A stretch of 64,000 bases of DNA, from the NCBI GenBank assembly GCA_023055425.1, contig JALGPY010000003.1, positions 56,281,891-56,345,890 of the forward strand, given 5' to 3'. This document shows, one piece after another, positions 11,389 to 22,809 of this stretch. Made by a program: the position numbers and the translations under genes. The stretch comes from Linanthus parryae (lineage: Eukaryota; Streptophyta; Magnoliopsida; Ericales; Polemoniaceae). A model generated the notes under the pieces. That model ran no database searches. It worked only from the letters and a program-made list of their open reading frames with translations, and was not told where the DNA came from. Within the stretch, counting starts at the first letter, position 1. Each line of letters begins with the position of its first letter.

Positions 11389-12850
11389 ACACCCCCCAAA
11401 ACGACCAAGTCGGAAGCCCGGGGGTGTCACTCCGTACCCGAGTTTTAAACTCGGATGCAAGTAGATTCAAATAGTGGATCCAAAGTAAAACTTTATTAAA
11501 ACTCCAACCTTTGTGCCTCAAACACAGGCATAAAGTCCAACTAAAATATAATGATACTAAAGAAGTTCTAAGAAATTAAATGTGATATTACTAATCGTCT
11601 AAGTGATGATTCGCGTCCCCGCTAAACTATGTTCCCATCATATAGACGTGTGGGGTAGAAACAAAAGAGAACACCACAGTTTCCAAAGTCAGCGGAAATA
11701 CTGAGTAAATAAACACCCAGACATGTAAACAGATTATGAGGCATGATTTTAAATGAGAAAACCACAGTTTGAAAAGAAAGAGATGAAGTACGAGTATAAG
11801 TGCAAACAAGAATTCACCAAAATTTCCTTTAGCATTTCAATTAGGGAAACATTCCCAAGCTCTCTTCATTGTCCAATCGGGACTTACAAATTTAAACAAT
11901 AAATGTTTAACTATTAGGAATCCATATTTTATCACGTTGACACGGGGAAGAACCAACCATCATAAGCTACCAAGACCATAAGTATCGACACCCCCCTCAG
12001 ACTTCTTGCTGCCAGAGAGGTAAGTACAAGGAGCGACTCGGGGCTGTTGTGGCCGAGTAAAATAAAATAAAGTGGGCCGAGAGACGGGAGTCAACATCGA
12101 CCAAACCCAAGAATAAAATGTTCCCCGGTACAACCTTTTCACTTTACGCCATTACGTTTTATTAATTTCTCATGTGATAGTTGTGATAACATCACTTTAG
12201 TAAAATCAATAAGATGCTCAAATAAACACTTAAAGAAGATATCTCATTTTGAGACAATAAATCACAAAACACAGTTTTGAAAGAAGGAAAGGGCGCTAGG
12301 CCTGGCACGTTTACTTACCTTGAATCTCAAGCAAAAGCAAATCACTTCCTAGTAATACTCGACGTATCCTTCGTCAGTGAAATTGTTTCCTACAAATTTA
12401 TTAATATTCTAATCAACAGACTGCACACAAAGTCCTATTTGCAACATATAAAATCCCTTACTAACTCTCCCTAACATTTACTAAGGTGAACAACCTCTTT
12501 TATAATAAAATACGCTTTATAAAGTTAACGTTTATTATTTATAAAACATACTAAACTGTAATTATATGACTTACAAAGCAACATCATTGCTTAGAATAAA
12601 GGAATTAATAAATATTTACTTAACCAAGAATGTTAATTTTCTAAACTCGATAACGTAAAAGCATAGAATCATTATAGTCTCCCAAAAGTCTTATAACATG
12701 CAAAGTAACCTCCCAATTATAATCCCAAAAAATTACTAAGGTAAAAAACGGATTTTATTTAAAATATAGTTTATAAAAACTAGCTTTTATTATTATAAAC
12801 ACATGATATAATGTATAGTAGGTATTTCCCGTGCCTAAAGACACGACCGA
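11389..12850 (+). mobile_element. 5' end of an unclassified LTR-type element
   Basis: The sequence TGTAACACCCCCCAAAACG begins exactly where copia B homology ends. TGTAACACCC is a common start of plant chromovirus (Tekay-type) and LARD LTRs, and the same 10 bases open the element at 57604. No matching GGGTGTTACA end is found to the right, so the element is truncated or diverged and the right limit given is arbitrary. No coding sequence is visible. Confidence 0.4.
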
Positions 12851-15800
12851 AAAAAAAATTAATCAGACACGTCACTGATGGCACTAAAAGAGTTGGGTCA
12901 ACACTCTCCATTGCATTAAAGAGTCACATAAATATGATCAAGGAAAATTAGCCCCTCGTATTAGTGAGAAATGAGAGTGTTGCATTGAACAGATAATCAA
13001 ATATGCTATCATAGCACGTTCTTAAAAGACAAGATCAGAACCAACCCACTTGATCAAAATAAAATAAAATAACAGTGCACTGTTTAAAGAGAAATGTGCA
13101 GGAGCAAAGTTAGAGCTTCGAATATAAAGAAAGATTATATCAAGCAAAATGCTCAGTTAAGGTAGAACAATATTGCATAATTGCATCAATCACCTTGGGA
13201 GGTGAGAGTTGGAATGATTTGAGCTCAAGGTCATCAATTTAGAATCAGGATAAATGTTAAACATTTATTTACCCCTTTCTCTCTGCAACTAAAAGTGTCA
13301 TCCTTAGAGAAACTACATCAAGCACCAAGGATTGCAATATTTAACACTCGGACATTGACTATGGAAGACACTTTTGAAATCTCACAAACATTCTGCTTGG
13401 AATTATGCTCACGAATCCTTTTATATTTTGTTCTGAAACTGTGCCTGATATCCTCCTGATTCTTGTAAATTTTCGGATTAAACTCATCGTGGTTTCTTTA
13501 CCTGTCAGGTTCTGGAATATGTTGTGCTGTCGACAATCCACTTAATAAACCCACTTTGTTCTCTGTTAGGTTTTAATGTTGCCTTAAATATGCGTCCAGA
13601 GACTTAAGGATCCCCTCAAAAACAAATAAATAGAAAACATTGCAATAAATCACCGATGGTTATTGAAAAGTTGTAATTCTTGATACCCTGCACCTGAAAA
13701 ATAGATTTTTCTTATAGCTCCAGCCAAGAATCTTAAGGGGATCTATTTTCTGAATAATATTATAAAAAACAGTTTCCTTTAATAGACAACTACTAACTTC
13801 CAGTGTACATCATATAGTTTTGAGAACTTTGGGCACATTTTTTGGATAAGAAACAGGTTCTTGTACTCTAAAGTTTCAATCTTTATTCCTGAGTATACAA
13901 TCACTCATTCAATAAAACAAAAATTGGTCTAAGCCAAGTAACCAAGAAAATTCATTGAGTATTGAGACTAAGAACAAATAAAATTCATTACGAACACCTA
14001 ACTTCAACGACCTAACCTAGATTTCATAAAAATGAAATAACTGGGTAATTTAGATTAACGAAACTAACAAAGCTGGAGAGAATATGCAGGAGGAGAGAGT
14101 TGACAGAAGAGCGGTGCATTCACAATGCATACAAATGCAATGGTGATGTTCTAGAAGGGGATATCCCTGGCTGCGTCCTGAAGAGTCTTAATTGCACAAA
14201 CTCTAATCAATAGAGATAGCTGACATGCATTAGAAATAACCCAAATTCCTAAGAGTCCTGTTAGACCATTGTTGTTTAGGTCTGTTAATAGTGAGAAATA
14301 CTTCATTTCTTCGCTTCAATAAAACATTGATTGGAGAATAATGTTTATGGTAAATGTTTTTGAACTCCCAAAAAATATGCACAGATGGACGCAAATAAGG
14401 AAGACAAAAACATGGACAGAAATAGAGATACCTCGATTTGAAACCAAGAGTCTAGTTAATCAACAGAGGCTGCATCGGAAGACTGATAGCTAAGACATGT
14501 GCCAGGCTGCAACCAAAAGTAGAAGTTCGATACATTAAACAAAAATTAAAAATCCTAGCTAAGAGGAGAATAGCAAGAAACTGTCTGAGATGAGATAAAC
14601 AGTTATTCCCCCAAATATATATAATCTGATAGTGTCAATTAGATACTTCACAAAATAAATTTACTAAAAATAATTATCGTAAAACCCCTTGAATTAGTAA
14701 ATGAAGTTTTAAACTTAAATGGCAATCATGTAGCATTTTTAATCCAAGCACCCGAAAAGCAAAGGAAACATGTAGCGAGCAGCATAAAAACATTCTCAAG
14801 AGGAAAAGCAAGAATTACCTTTGACATTTCTCACAGGTTGTCCCAATTACACTAAACAATATCAGCTAGGAGGAAACATTATCAGCTATCAGGGGGTTTC
14901 TCAACCCTCTAATTTGATACGCAACTTGGTGTACCTGGATACAAACACTATCAAATGCAAGAAAACTCGGATTGCTAAAGAATAAAACTTCATCGACCAC
15001 CATAAGAAGAGCTTACTTTTGTATTCTTTTTATTCCCAATCATAGTTGTCAAAATCGCCCGATTCGGTTCATAGTTGTTCGGTTCGGAATCGGATGTAGA
15101 ATCGAAGTTGTTCTAGAATCGGATTACCGAATCGTGAATCGTGATTCGAATCGGTGAATCGTGAATCGTTCTATTCGGTTCTTTTGCTATTTTGGGAGTG
15201 GGTTTGGGTTACATTAACAGCCCATAACCAAAAAACGAAGAGCCACTTTTTGAAACCCTAATTTTTAACATTGAGCCATACCTGACTTAGAAATTCGATG
15301 TTGACACCATAACGGGGAGAATTAAGTCAAAGAAACAATTGGAGAATGAAGTCAACAGCTGAGTTCACTCTGCTCCAATAGCCAAGCCAAAACCAGATAC
15401 TTAAAACATCCAAATTAGACTTTCAATTAGAAAACCTTTGGTATCTAGAATCACCATTTATCCAGCAAAGCTTGAAAATACCCAATTATCGAACACAAAT
15501 ACACTTGGGATTGAATCTCTGACCTGACTCACTCCTAAACTGGTTGGGGCTCGATGTTCTTCAATTCTCGTTGAAATAGCACTTGCAAGAAGCAGTTTGT
15601 GGGACAAATCGGTCTGGGACATATCTAGATCCAAAAGCAAAAAACCTAAATCAAATGCTCCAATTCCATAAACGATTGAATACAAAAGATGAAAATTAGT
15701 AAATTACCTCCAGCTTGCTTGATATCAGCCTTGCAATTATCTCTTTCAGCGCCTTCGCATGAAGGTTGCAGATCTGACAATCCGACGAAATTGAGGTTTT

Positions 15801-16189
15801 GAATCCGTTTGTATGTTTTTTTTAGAATCCGTCAATACGATTTGAATTGTTATGGACGCAGTGAAGAACCAAAATTTTGTACCTCTAGCTTCAAATTAGG
15901 AGCGTAAGAAACGATGGTGAATGGTTGGGGGGCTTCCGGACTTTAAAATCGCCATTGTTACTGCAAGCTTGGACGAAGTCCCTGAATCGACCGACTGTTG
16001 GAATGCAGTTGCTTCGACGATGTCTTCCTCTCTCTCTCTCTCTAGGTCCGATTGTATGCAGATGGACGAGGATGAGCTGTAGGAGATGAAGTCTCGGGAA
16101 GAAGGGCTGCTCAGCGGGAGGTGAAATTAGGGTTAAAGATTTGGGGGGAAAAGAGGACTATATACTAGAGAGTTTGAGCATTATCTATA
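12851..16189. other. AT-rich region without a convincing gene
   Basis: No frame longer than about 75 codons resembles a known protein. The right part has gene-like features on the minus strand: a TATATAG box at 16158-16164, a CT-rich leader with an ACCCTAA motif, and several short blocks bounded by plausible splice sites (for example a block ending LKEIIARLISSKLE just before a GT near 15712). I could not assemble or identify a protein. It could be a gene fragment captured by the CACTA element that ends at 16385, a non-coding transcript, or chance. Confidence 0.35.
15053..15182. repeat. short direct repeats of GAATCG(G/T)
   Basis: The hexamer GAATCG and its neighbours (GATTCGGTTC, GAATCGTGAATCG) recur many times in 130 bp, forming a low-complexity direct and inverted repeat cluster. 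No function is evident. Confidence 0.6.
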
Positions 16190-16385
16190 ATGACGTGTTT
16201 AACCCTAATACGGTATTAAAAATTTAATGCCGCCGCTACTAGTTCAAATGCGGCATTTTAGAATAAAATGCTGTTTCTTTTAGTCAGAAACGGCATTACA
16301 ATTTATAGCCGCAACATTTAACTAAATGCAGCATTCTTAAACATGCTGCACAAAAAATGCTGCATTTGCTCCTTTTTTTGTAGTG
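16190..16385 (-). mobile_element. CACTA-type (En/Spm) transposon terminus
   Basis: The minus strand begins CACTACAAAAAAAGGAGC at 16385, the hallmark end of CACTA DNA transposons. Within 200 bp inward, palindromic subterminal repeats of the form AAATGC-GC-ATTT recur (AAATGCGGCATTTT, AAATGCTG, AAATGCAGCATTC, AAATGCTGCATTT). These would be the transposase-binding sites. I found no CACTACAAA on the plus strand to the left within this window, so the opposite end is lost or diverged. The three bases outside the end are TTT. Confidence 0.7.
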
Positions 16386-16912
16386 TTTGTGCTATCGAAT
16401 AGTGTAATTGCATTGTTTCGTTGTCGTTCGTGAGGTGAGAGTCATCGTGAGTGTCATACCATCTCTGAATTTCTTCTCTCTACCATCTGCCACTTCTTTG
16501 TCACAACCACCAGTGAAGTTCAGATTCTTTCTATGAACGAGGAGATCTTCGTTTGAACTTACGCAGAGAATCCCAAACAAAGTAGCATAACAAAACAAAG
16601 TAAATGATGTATTTCATGTAGATCACATTTTCTTCTTGCTAACTGAACCCAATCTCTTCACAAGTTGATTGTTCAAATTTTCTTTTGCTTCGAAATTTTA
16701 TTTTATTCAGTATAGTTATCGAAACCCATTAAATGAGATGGCTAGGCACTTGGGCAGTGGTGGTTGGGGAGGTGAACACCAACGTTAAATGCGAGAAAGT
16801 CAGCTGGCTCCTTCCTTAACTAGCACCAGTAACACATCCCACACCTCCACCGAAAGTAAATGAACTACTTTCCTCTCTAGTCTCCTCCCACAGTCCCACT
16901 TCTTCAGCTTTC

Positions 16913-16918
16913 TATAAA
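16913..16918 (+). promoter_or_regulatory. TATA box of the 3-ketoacyl-CoA synthase gene
   Basis: TATAAA lies 37 bp before the ATG at 16955, after a CT-rich stretch. The distance implies a very short 5' untranslated leader. Confidence 0.65.
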
Positions 16919-16954
16919 AGTAACCAAACCATCAACCCCTCTAACGCAACAACA

Positions 16955-19900
16955 ATGGCACCAGGAGATCAACACCTCCTTTCCACAGAGATAATTAACC
17001 GCGGGATCGAGTCGTCTGGTCCAGATGCTGGATCCCCCGCGTTCTCCGTCAGGGTCCGGAGACGCCTCCCAGACTTCCTACAGTCTGTGAACCTTAAGTA
17101 CGTCAAGCTCGGATACCACTACCTCATCAACCACGGCGTCTATCTGATTGCCGCCGCGATACCTGTGCTCCTATTGCTAGTCATTAGCGTGGAGGACTTC
17201 CGGGCGAGCCTCAGTAGGGAACAGCTTTGGGCTCGTTACGACGATGATGTTGCCACCGTCGTCGCCTTGTTCGGCGTGCTTGTGTTCACTCTCTCCGCCT
17301 ACTTCATGTCTCGCCCTCGCTCTGTCTATCTCATCGATTTTGCTTGCTATAAGCCTCCGGACGAGCTCAAGGTAAAATCCATCGTCATGCGCCATTTAAT
17401 TGTTTATTCTGCTGTTTTTTTATTCTACTTATAGTGACCATTTCACGTTTAACTGTGTTATAAGCGCATATTTAAAAATATGAACAAAAACATACTTTGG
17501 CCTAAATTTATGTCAGACTTGTCAAAAAACCAACTCAAACAGCTAGGGTAGAAGTTTGAGCAAATATGCAACTGGCCTAAAATTTAGAGGAAATTAAAGA
17601 AAACTAAACACTGGTATTAATGGTGAAAAAACATTAAAAAATCAATTTTAATTCAGAGAGCTGCTTATTGTTTAGTGATAATAACTTAATAGTAATAGAA
17701 TAATGCTGGTAACCTATATTTAGGCCAGTTGCTGGGACAACCGCTCAAAACGTGGCGAAGTAAAATTTAGGGCAGGAAAATTTTTAGTCCAAAAACATTC
17801 TGCAGTTGGAGATGCTCTAACATATTATATGCAGGTCTCCAAGGCGCAATTCATCGAGGAAGCAAGAAAATCAGGGAAATACGACGAGGCGACACTGGCA
17901 TTCCAGAAGAGGATCTTGGAGTCTTCTGGACTCGGAGACGAGACCTACATCTCGAAATCCATAATATCATCAAACGAAAACTGTTGCACTATGAAGCAAG
18001 GTCGGTCCGAGGCGTCAACCGTGATGTTCGGAGCCTTGGACCAGTTGTTTGAGACCACCCATATCAGGCCAAAGGACGTCGGCATCCTAGTCGTTAACTG
18101 CAGCATTTTCAACCCCACGCCGTCCCTGTCAGCGATGATTATAAACCACTACAAGATGAGGGGAAACATCCTGAGTTTCAACCTCGGCGGAATGGGTTGT
18201 AGCGCGGGGATCGTAGCGTTGGACTTGGCACGCGACATGCTCGAGGCAAACCCCAATAGCTATGCTGTGGTTGTGAGCGCCGAGATGACGGGTTATAACT
18301 GGTACCAAGGTCAGGATCGGTCGATGCTGGTCTCTAATTGTTTTTTCCGGATGGGTGGTGCCGCTATCCTGCTTTCCAACCGGCGTCGTGATTACCGGCG
18401 CGCTAAGTACAGGCTTGAACATATTGTCCGTACCCATAAAGGCTCCGATGATCGCTCTTTCAGGTAAGTACTTATGTCTCTTCTTCGGAAAGCTAATTGC
18501 AGCGAGTAGAATAGCATCACTTTACAGTTAACATATTTCATAGTATCACACAAGCATAACTAAGATTAAGATGCAGTTGTCTTTGCTATTTACGGCTCTA
18601 GTGGGTTAAAGGCTAGTAATAAATAGTTGTTGGTAACTACAACTGTCCAATTGATGATGGTCTTTAGTGTTCTGGGACCCGAAGGCATGTGAGAGTGGTT
18701 GGAAATTCAAGTTAGACAACATTTATTGAGAGCTGATTCATGCACTAATTTTCTTTATCAACCACCGAAATCCGTACCAATTGAAGTTATTCAGCAATGA
18801 TACAAGTTAGACAACATTTATTGAAAACTTAACTTTGATACAAGAACCCTAGCACACCTCATTCATCTAACCATGAGAAATCTCAAGTTGAATCCGAATA
18901 TATAACCCAATTTCAGAATTGTAGGACAGACCTTGGGAATCACTTTCTGTCTCATGTCAAGAACTTCAAACACAACCCAATAGATCATCTCGATTGAATG
19001 CACTGAAGAACTACGTAAGAGCTTACCTCTTCTCCCTTGATAACTGGACCATTTACTCTTGTGGGCGGTTGTGTACTTCTTCTTCAATTTCTTCTTCTTA
19101 CATTAGTAGGGTTGAATACGTTATCTTAGTTTCTAAGTAGATCCTTAGGTTAATTCTCTTGTCATATTGGTACCCCAAGACCCAATATCCATAGGTCTAA
19201 CAAGATCCGTAAGTTAATTCTCTTGTGGATTTCTTCTTCTTCTTCTTCTTCTTCTTCTTCCATTAGTAAAGGTAGAATACATGATCTCGGTTTCTAACAA
19301 GATCCTTAGGTTAATTCTCTTGTCATATTACTACCCATGATGTAAGAAACTGTCTATAGTCATGACTAAACTAAACTTCCAACAATGATAAAATGCGCAA
19401 TAACACAACATAACTCCATCTAAAGCTAATAAGACACCAAATTTGAACATTTTTTCTGAGAAAATAAACCCGATTATTCGATTCACTAATAGAACATATT
19501 GAATACTAGATTCAAAAATAACCCAAAAATAAAAATAATTTAATGATATATTACAAAACTGCTAAGAAAGTAATGATTCTGGGAGTCGTAAAGGGCCAAA
19601 GAATAGACTTAGAAAATGTCAACTGTGGCACCATGACCAAGGAAGTCAAGGGCATGATTGCTTGAAGTCATCCAGTCCTAGCCAAAGTTTGGACCACCAA
19701 ACTGTCCATATTGGCACCGATAATATTGATAACGGTCTACTTTTAGAACGCAGTGTCAGTAAAATTAATATTGTGTAGGGGTCATTTGTCAGTTTTCATA
19801 TTGCATGTATCGCACTGTAGCGAACATAAATACACTGCATAAGGCTTTGCTTATATGTCAAAAGTTATTTGCTAGTATATATTCTAACTAGTGAATTTTG

Positions 19901-20457
19901 TTAACTTGTCTGGCATGTCGCACTCCAGGTGTATCTACCAAGAGGAAGACGGCCAGCGACACAAGGGACTAAAGGTGAGCAAAGAGCTAATGGAAATAGG
20001 AGGCGATGCTCTAAAGACCAACATAACAACACTAGGCCCTCTAGTATTACCCTTCTCAGAACAGCTCATTTTCTTCTCAACCTTAGTTTGGAAACATTTA
20101 TTCGGTTCCAAGACAAACCAACCAACATCCGCCAACAAGCCATACATTCCAGATTTCAAGCTTGCATTCGAACACTTTTGCGTGTATGCAGCCAGCAAGG
20201 CCGTTCTAGATGAGCTCCAGAAAAACCTCGAGCTGAGCGAGAAGAACATGGAGCCTTCTAGAATGACTTTGTACCGTTTTGGCAACACCTCAAGCAGCAG
20301 TATATGGTACGAGTTGGCGTTTCTGGAAGCCAAAGGACGAATCAATAAAGGGGACCGAGTCTGGCAACTTGCTTTCGGGTCGGGTTTCAAATGCAACTCC
20401 GCGGTTTGGCGATCCATGCGGCGGGTTAGGCAGCCTTTGAGGAATCCCTGGCTTTGA
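16955..20457 (+). CDS. KCS: 3-ketoacyl-CoA synthase, three exons, altered active site
   Basis: Condensing enzyme of very-long-chain fatty acid elongation in the ER membrane: acyl-CoA plus malonyl-CoA gives 3-ketoacyl-CoA. Exons 16955-17371, 17835-18463 and 19929-20457 join in frame across GT-AG introns (463 and 1465 bp) to give 524 residues. Two amino-terminal hydrophobic segments (about residues 54-72 and 95-113) precede [17 protein letters not shown]. The nucleophile is Cys261 in [10 protein letters not shown]; the catalytic Asn is 468 in RFGNTSSSS. The usual catalytic His (HFCVHAxxK) is Tyr435 (HFCVYAASK; codon TAT at 20185-20187, one C-to-T change from CAT). His-to-Asn spacing is 33, as in FAE1. 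The protein stops at NPWL, about ten residues short of the usual DC(I)xxYPV tail. The frame is otherwise fully open. It may be a recently disabled or altered paralogue, or still expressed. Confidence 0.92.
19085..19345 (+). repeat. tandem repeat with CTT microsatellite in KCS intron 2
   Basis: A block of about 170 bp occurs twice, around 19085-19180 and 19255-19345. It contains CATTAGTA, GATCCTTAGGTTAATTCTCTTGT and flanking sequence, with a partial third copy near 19203. A run of CTT triplets lies at about 19228-19260. It lies wholly within intron 2 and accounts for part of that intron's length. Confidence 0.7.
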
Positions 20458-20863
20458 ATTATTAAAAATATGCATGTTTTATTTTAAGCCACCACTACAA
20501 TCAGTGGACCTCCGTGTCCAGATTTATTTTATGTGTGTTGTGTAAGAAACAACGTAGTGAGTAGATGGAGGAAATAAGTATGACTAAAAAGTTTGCTTTT
20601 AGGGTACGGGATACACATCTCAATTAGATGTGTTTTCCTTACTTTAATTCATAGTTGTAAGGTCTTTTGTGTTCTTTTTTAAGATTTTACTTTTCTACGT
20701 TGGAGAATTTCATTGTTGTATTGACTTTGATAAGTTGGAAAAAATACATTTCCACGAATTCTCTAATATGTTTTCTCTAGGTATATCAAGGCTATATCAC
20801 AATTTTTATTTTTTGTGATCAGAATATTTCATTCCGGCTATGCAGTTTTGATGAGATTGATGA
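20458..20863 (+). other. KCS 3' untranslated and flanking region
   Basis: AT-rich sequence between the KCS stop codon and the LINE target site. It includes several T-rich stretches and AATAAG- and AAAATA-like elements that could direct polyadenylation. No other feature is seen. Confidence 0.5.
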
Positions 20864-20878
20864 TTGAACTTTTTTACT
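20864..20878 (+). repeat. left target-site duplication of the LINE
   Basis: TTGAACTTTTTTACT lies here and TTGAACTTTTTACT at 63433-63446 (one T fewer). They flank the whole nested stack. The LINE poly(A), read as T and pyrimidine-rich sequence, follows directly. Confidence 0.75.
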
Positions 20879-20916
20879 TTTTTTTTCTTTGAGAAATAAA
20901 ACTTTTATAAAGCCCC

Positions 20917-21229
20917 TGTTAAAATACTTGCTTATTTATGAAATTGGAATAAAGCGCAGGGTTTCGTGGCAAAGTCAGTGGGTGGTTCAAGCATTTGTGG
21001 CAGAAGTGCGAGGAATAAAAGTGCAATTTCTTTCTAAAATTATCCTTGTGTCTTTACTGTTGTTTCTTCTCCTTTTAACTTCTATTTACCTGCAAGCTAT
21101 ATATACAGCTCCAGATTGTAAGCTACGTTCTGAGAGCCACCAATGTACACCAGCCACCAATGTACACAAATGATCCTTTCATTTACACCAGCCACCAATG
21201 TACACCAATGTACACTAGCCACCAATTAT
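20917..21229 (+). repeat. left LTR of copia C with minisatellite
   Basis: It matches the right LTR through GTAAGCTACGTTCTGAGA, then diverges into copies of AGCCACCAATGTACACC, and returns to the shared CCAATTATCCTTTCATAA. A TATATATA box lies near 21099. The length difference from the right LTR is explained by the repeat expansion. Confidence 0.75.
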
Positions 21230-21320
21230 CCTTTCATAATCTCAATCTTACTCAAGGGCAGTGCATACAAATGATGAATATGTTGAGTGATCAACTACAT
21301 GCCACCAATGTACACCAGCC
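21136..21320 (+). repeat. 17-bp minisatellite AGCCACCAATGTACACC
   Basis: The unit occurs at least four times between 21136 and 21228, with partial copies and an interruption. One further copy lies at about 21300-21318 in the adjacent internal region. Confidence 0.75.
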
Positions 21321-21503
21321 AACATCTTCTGTAGTTGAGTCAGCGGGATCTTCTAGTCCCAAGCCAGCAGCTTCAAATGCGACTATGTCCTACGATACTC
21401 CTCTGCAACAACAGTTTGGCTTTGGTAATTATGGAAATCATTTTAATGCAGGTTTGATGAATATGGGGAGCATTGCTTCACTAGTTCCTCAAGGCGTTGG
21501 AGC

Positions 21504-22693
21504 ATGTCATTCATGGATCATGATTCAGGGGCAACAGATCATATGTGTTGTTCCCTTAACTCTTTCAGTTCAGCGAAGGCAGTCAACAACACTTACGTTC
21601 ATCTGCCGACTGGAGTTCCTGTCCTAGTGACTCACATTGGCACTGTAAGTTTGAGTCCAGGTTTTGTACTTACCGGAGTTTTATGTGTGCCTTATTTTCA
21701 CTTTAATCTCATCTCTGTTTCAAAGTTGACTGAAAGATCTGAGTGTTTAGTTATTTGCCTCGGAAATCAGTGTTACATCCAGGACAGTAATAGATGGGTG
21801 ACTCTTGCAGTTCGTATTAAGAGTGGTGGCTTGTATTTGCTCGAAACACCCATTGGTTCGTCACTTTTACACAAGCATAGTTCTTCTTCTGTTTCTAAAG
21901 ATATGTGGCATTTAAGATTGGGACACCCTTCTTTTAAGAAGATCGAGATGATGTGCGATGCACTGATTTATACGTCGAATACAAGTAACGGATGTTGCGA
22001 CACTTGTCATTTGACTAAACAGAAAAGATTACCTTTTCCTGTTTCACATACACATTATGAAGTTCCCTTCAAACTTGTTCATTGAGACACGTGGGTCCTT
22101 ATAGGGTACCTACTATTTCTGGGCATAAGTATTTTTTGACAATTGTTGATGATTATTCGAGAACGACATGGGTTTATTTAATGAAGCACAAGTCAGAGGT
22201 GGAAAAAATTATACCTGAATTTTATAAGCTGATTGAGACTCAATACAATTGCAAGAACAGGGTCATGAGAACGGACAACGCTCAAGAACTGGAACTCAAA
22301 GCTTTCTTTGCGGATAAAGGTATTGTGCACCAGAAGTCATGCGTTGAGATACCTGAGCAGAATGCCATCGTACAAAGGAAGCACCAAAACTTTTTAAATG
22401 TTGCATGTGCTTTACGATTTCAGTCTCAGGTACCATTACATTTTTGGGGGGAATGCATTTTAACAGCTACATATTTGATTAATAGGATACCATCTTTTGT
22501 TACTGGTAATAAGAGTCCCTTTGAGATATTACACCAAGTTACTCCGAGTTATAATCATATCAGGACATTTGGGTGCCTTTGTTTTGCATCCACTTATAAA
22601 CAACGTAGAAAGAAATTCGATCCAAGATCAGTTAAATGTGTTTTCATAGGTTATCCATATGGAATCAAGGGATATAAGTTGTTTAATCTATAG
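21504..22693 (+). pseudogene. copia C protease and integrase
   Basis: Protease begins MDHDSGATDHMCC, an intact DSGAT active site. After it come MWHLRLGHPS and CDTCHLTKQK (HHCC zinc region), a stop near 22083, and then the integrase core in the next frame. The first Asp region is damaged at the stop (DTWGPY context). The second Asp is in MRTDNAQELE. The third site reads EQNAIVQRKH where copia integrases have Glu (NGIVERKH); the codon CAA at 22373-22375 makes it Gln. Integrase is therefore inactive. Confidence 0.82.
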
Positions 22694-22809
22694 AAACATA
22701 GTTTTATTATCTCAAGAGATGTTGTGTTTTATGAAGATTTATTCCCCTTTCAGATGAAGGTTAATACAAGGCAGAACAGTGTTCATCATGAAGAAGCAGC
22801 TGATTTCAC

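Noticed and set aside
15898..15955. Short minus-strand ORF starting MAILKSGSPP behind a TATA-like box
   Set aside because: It stops after 19 codons and could not be joined to a recognisable protein, so it is only mentioned as part of a gene-like region.
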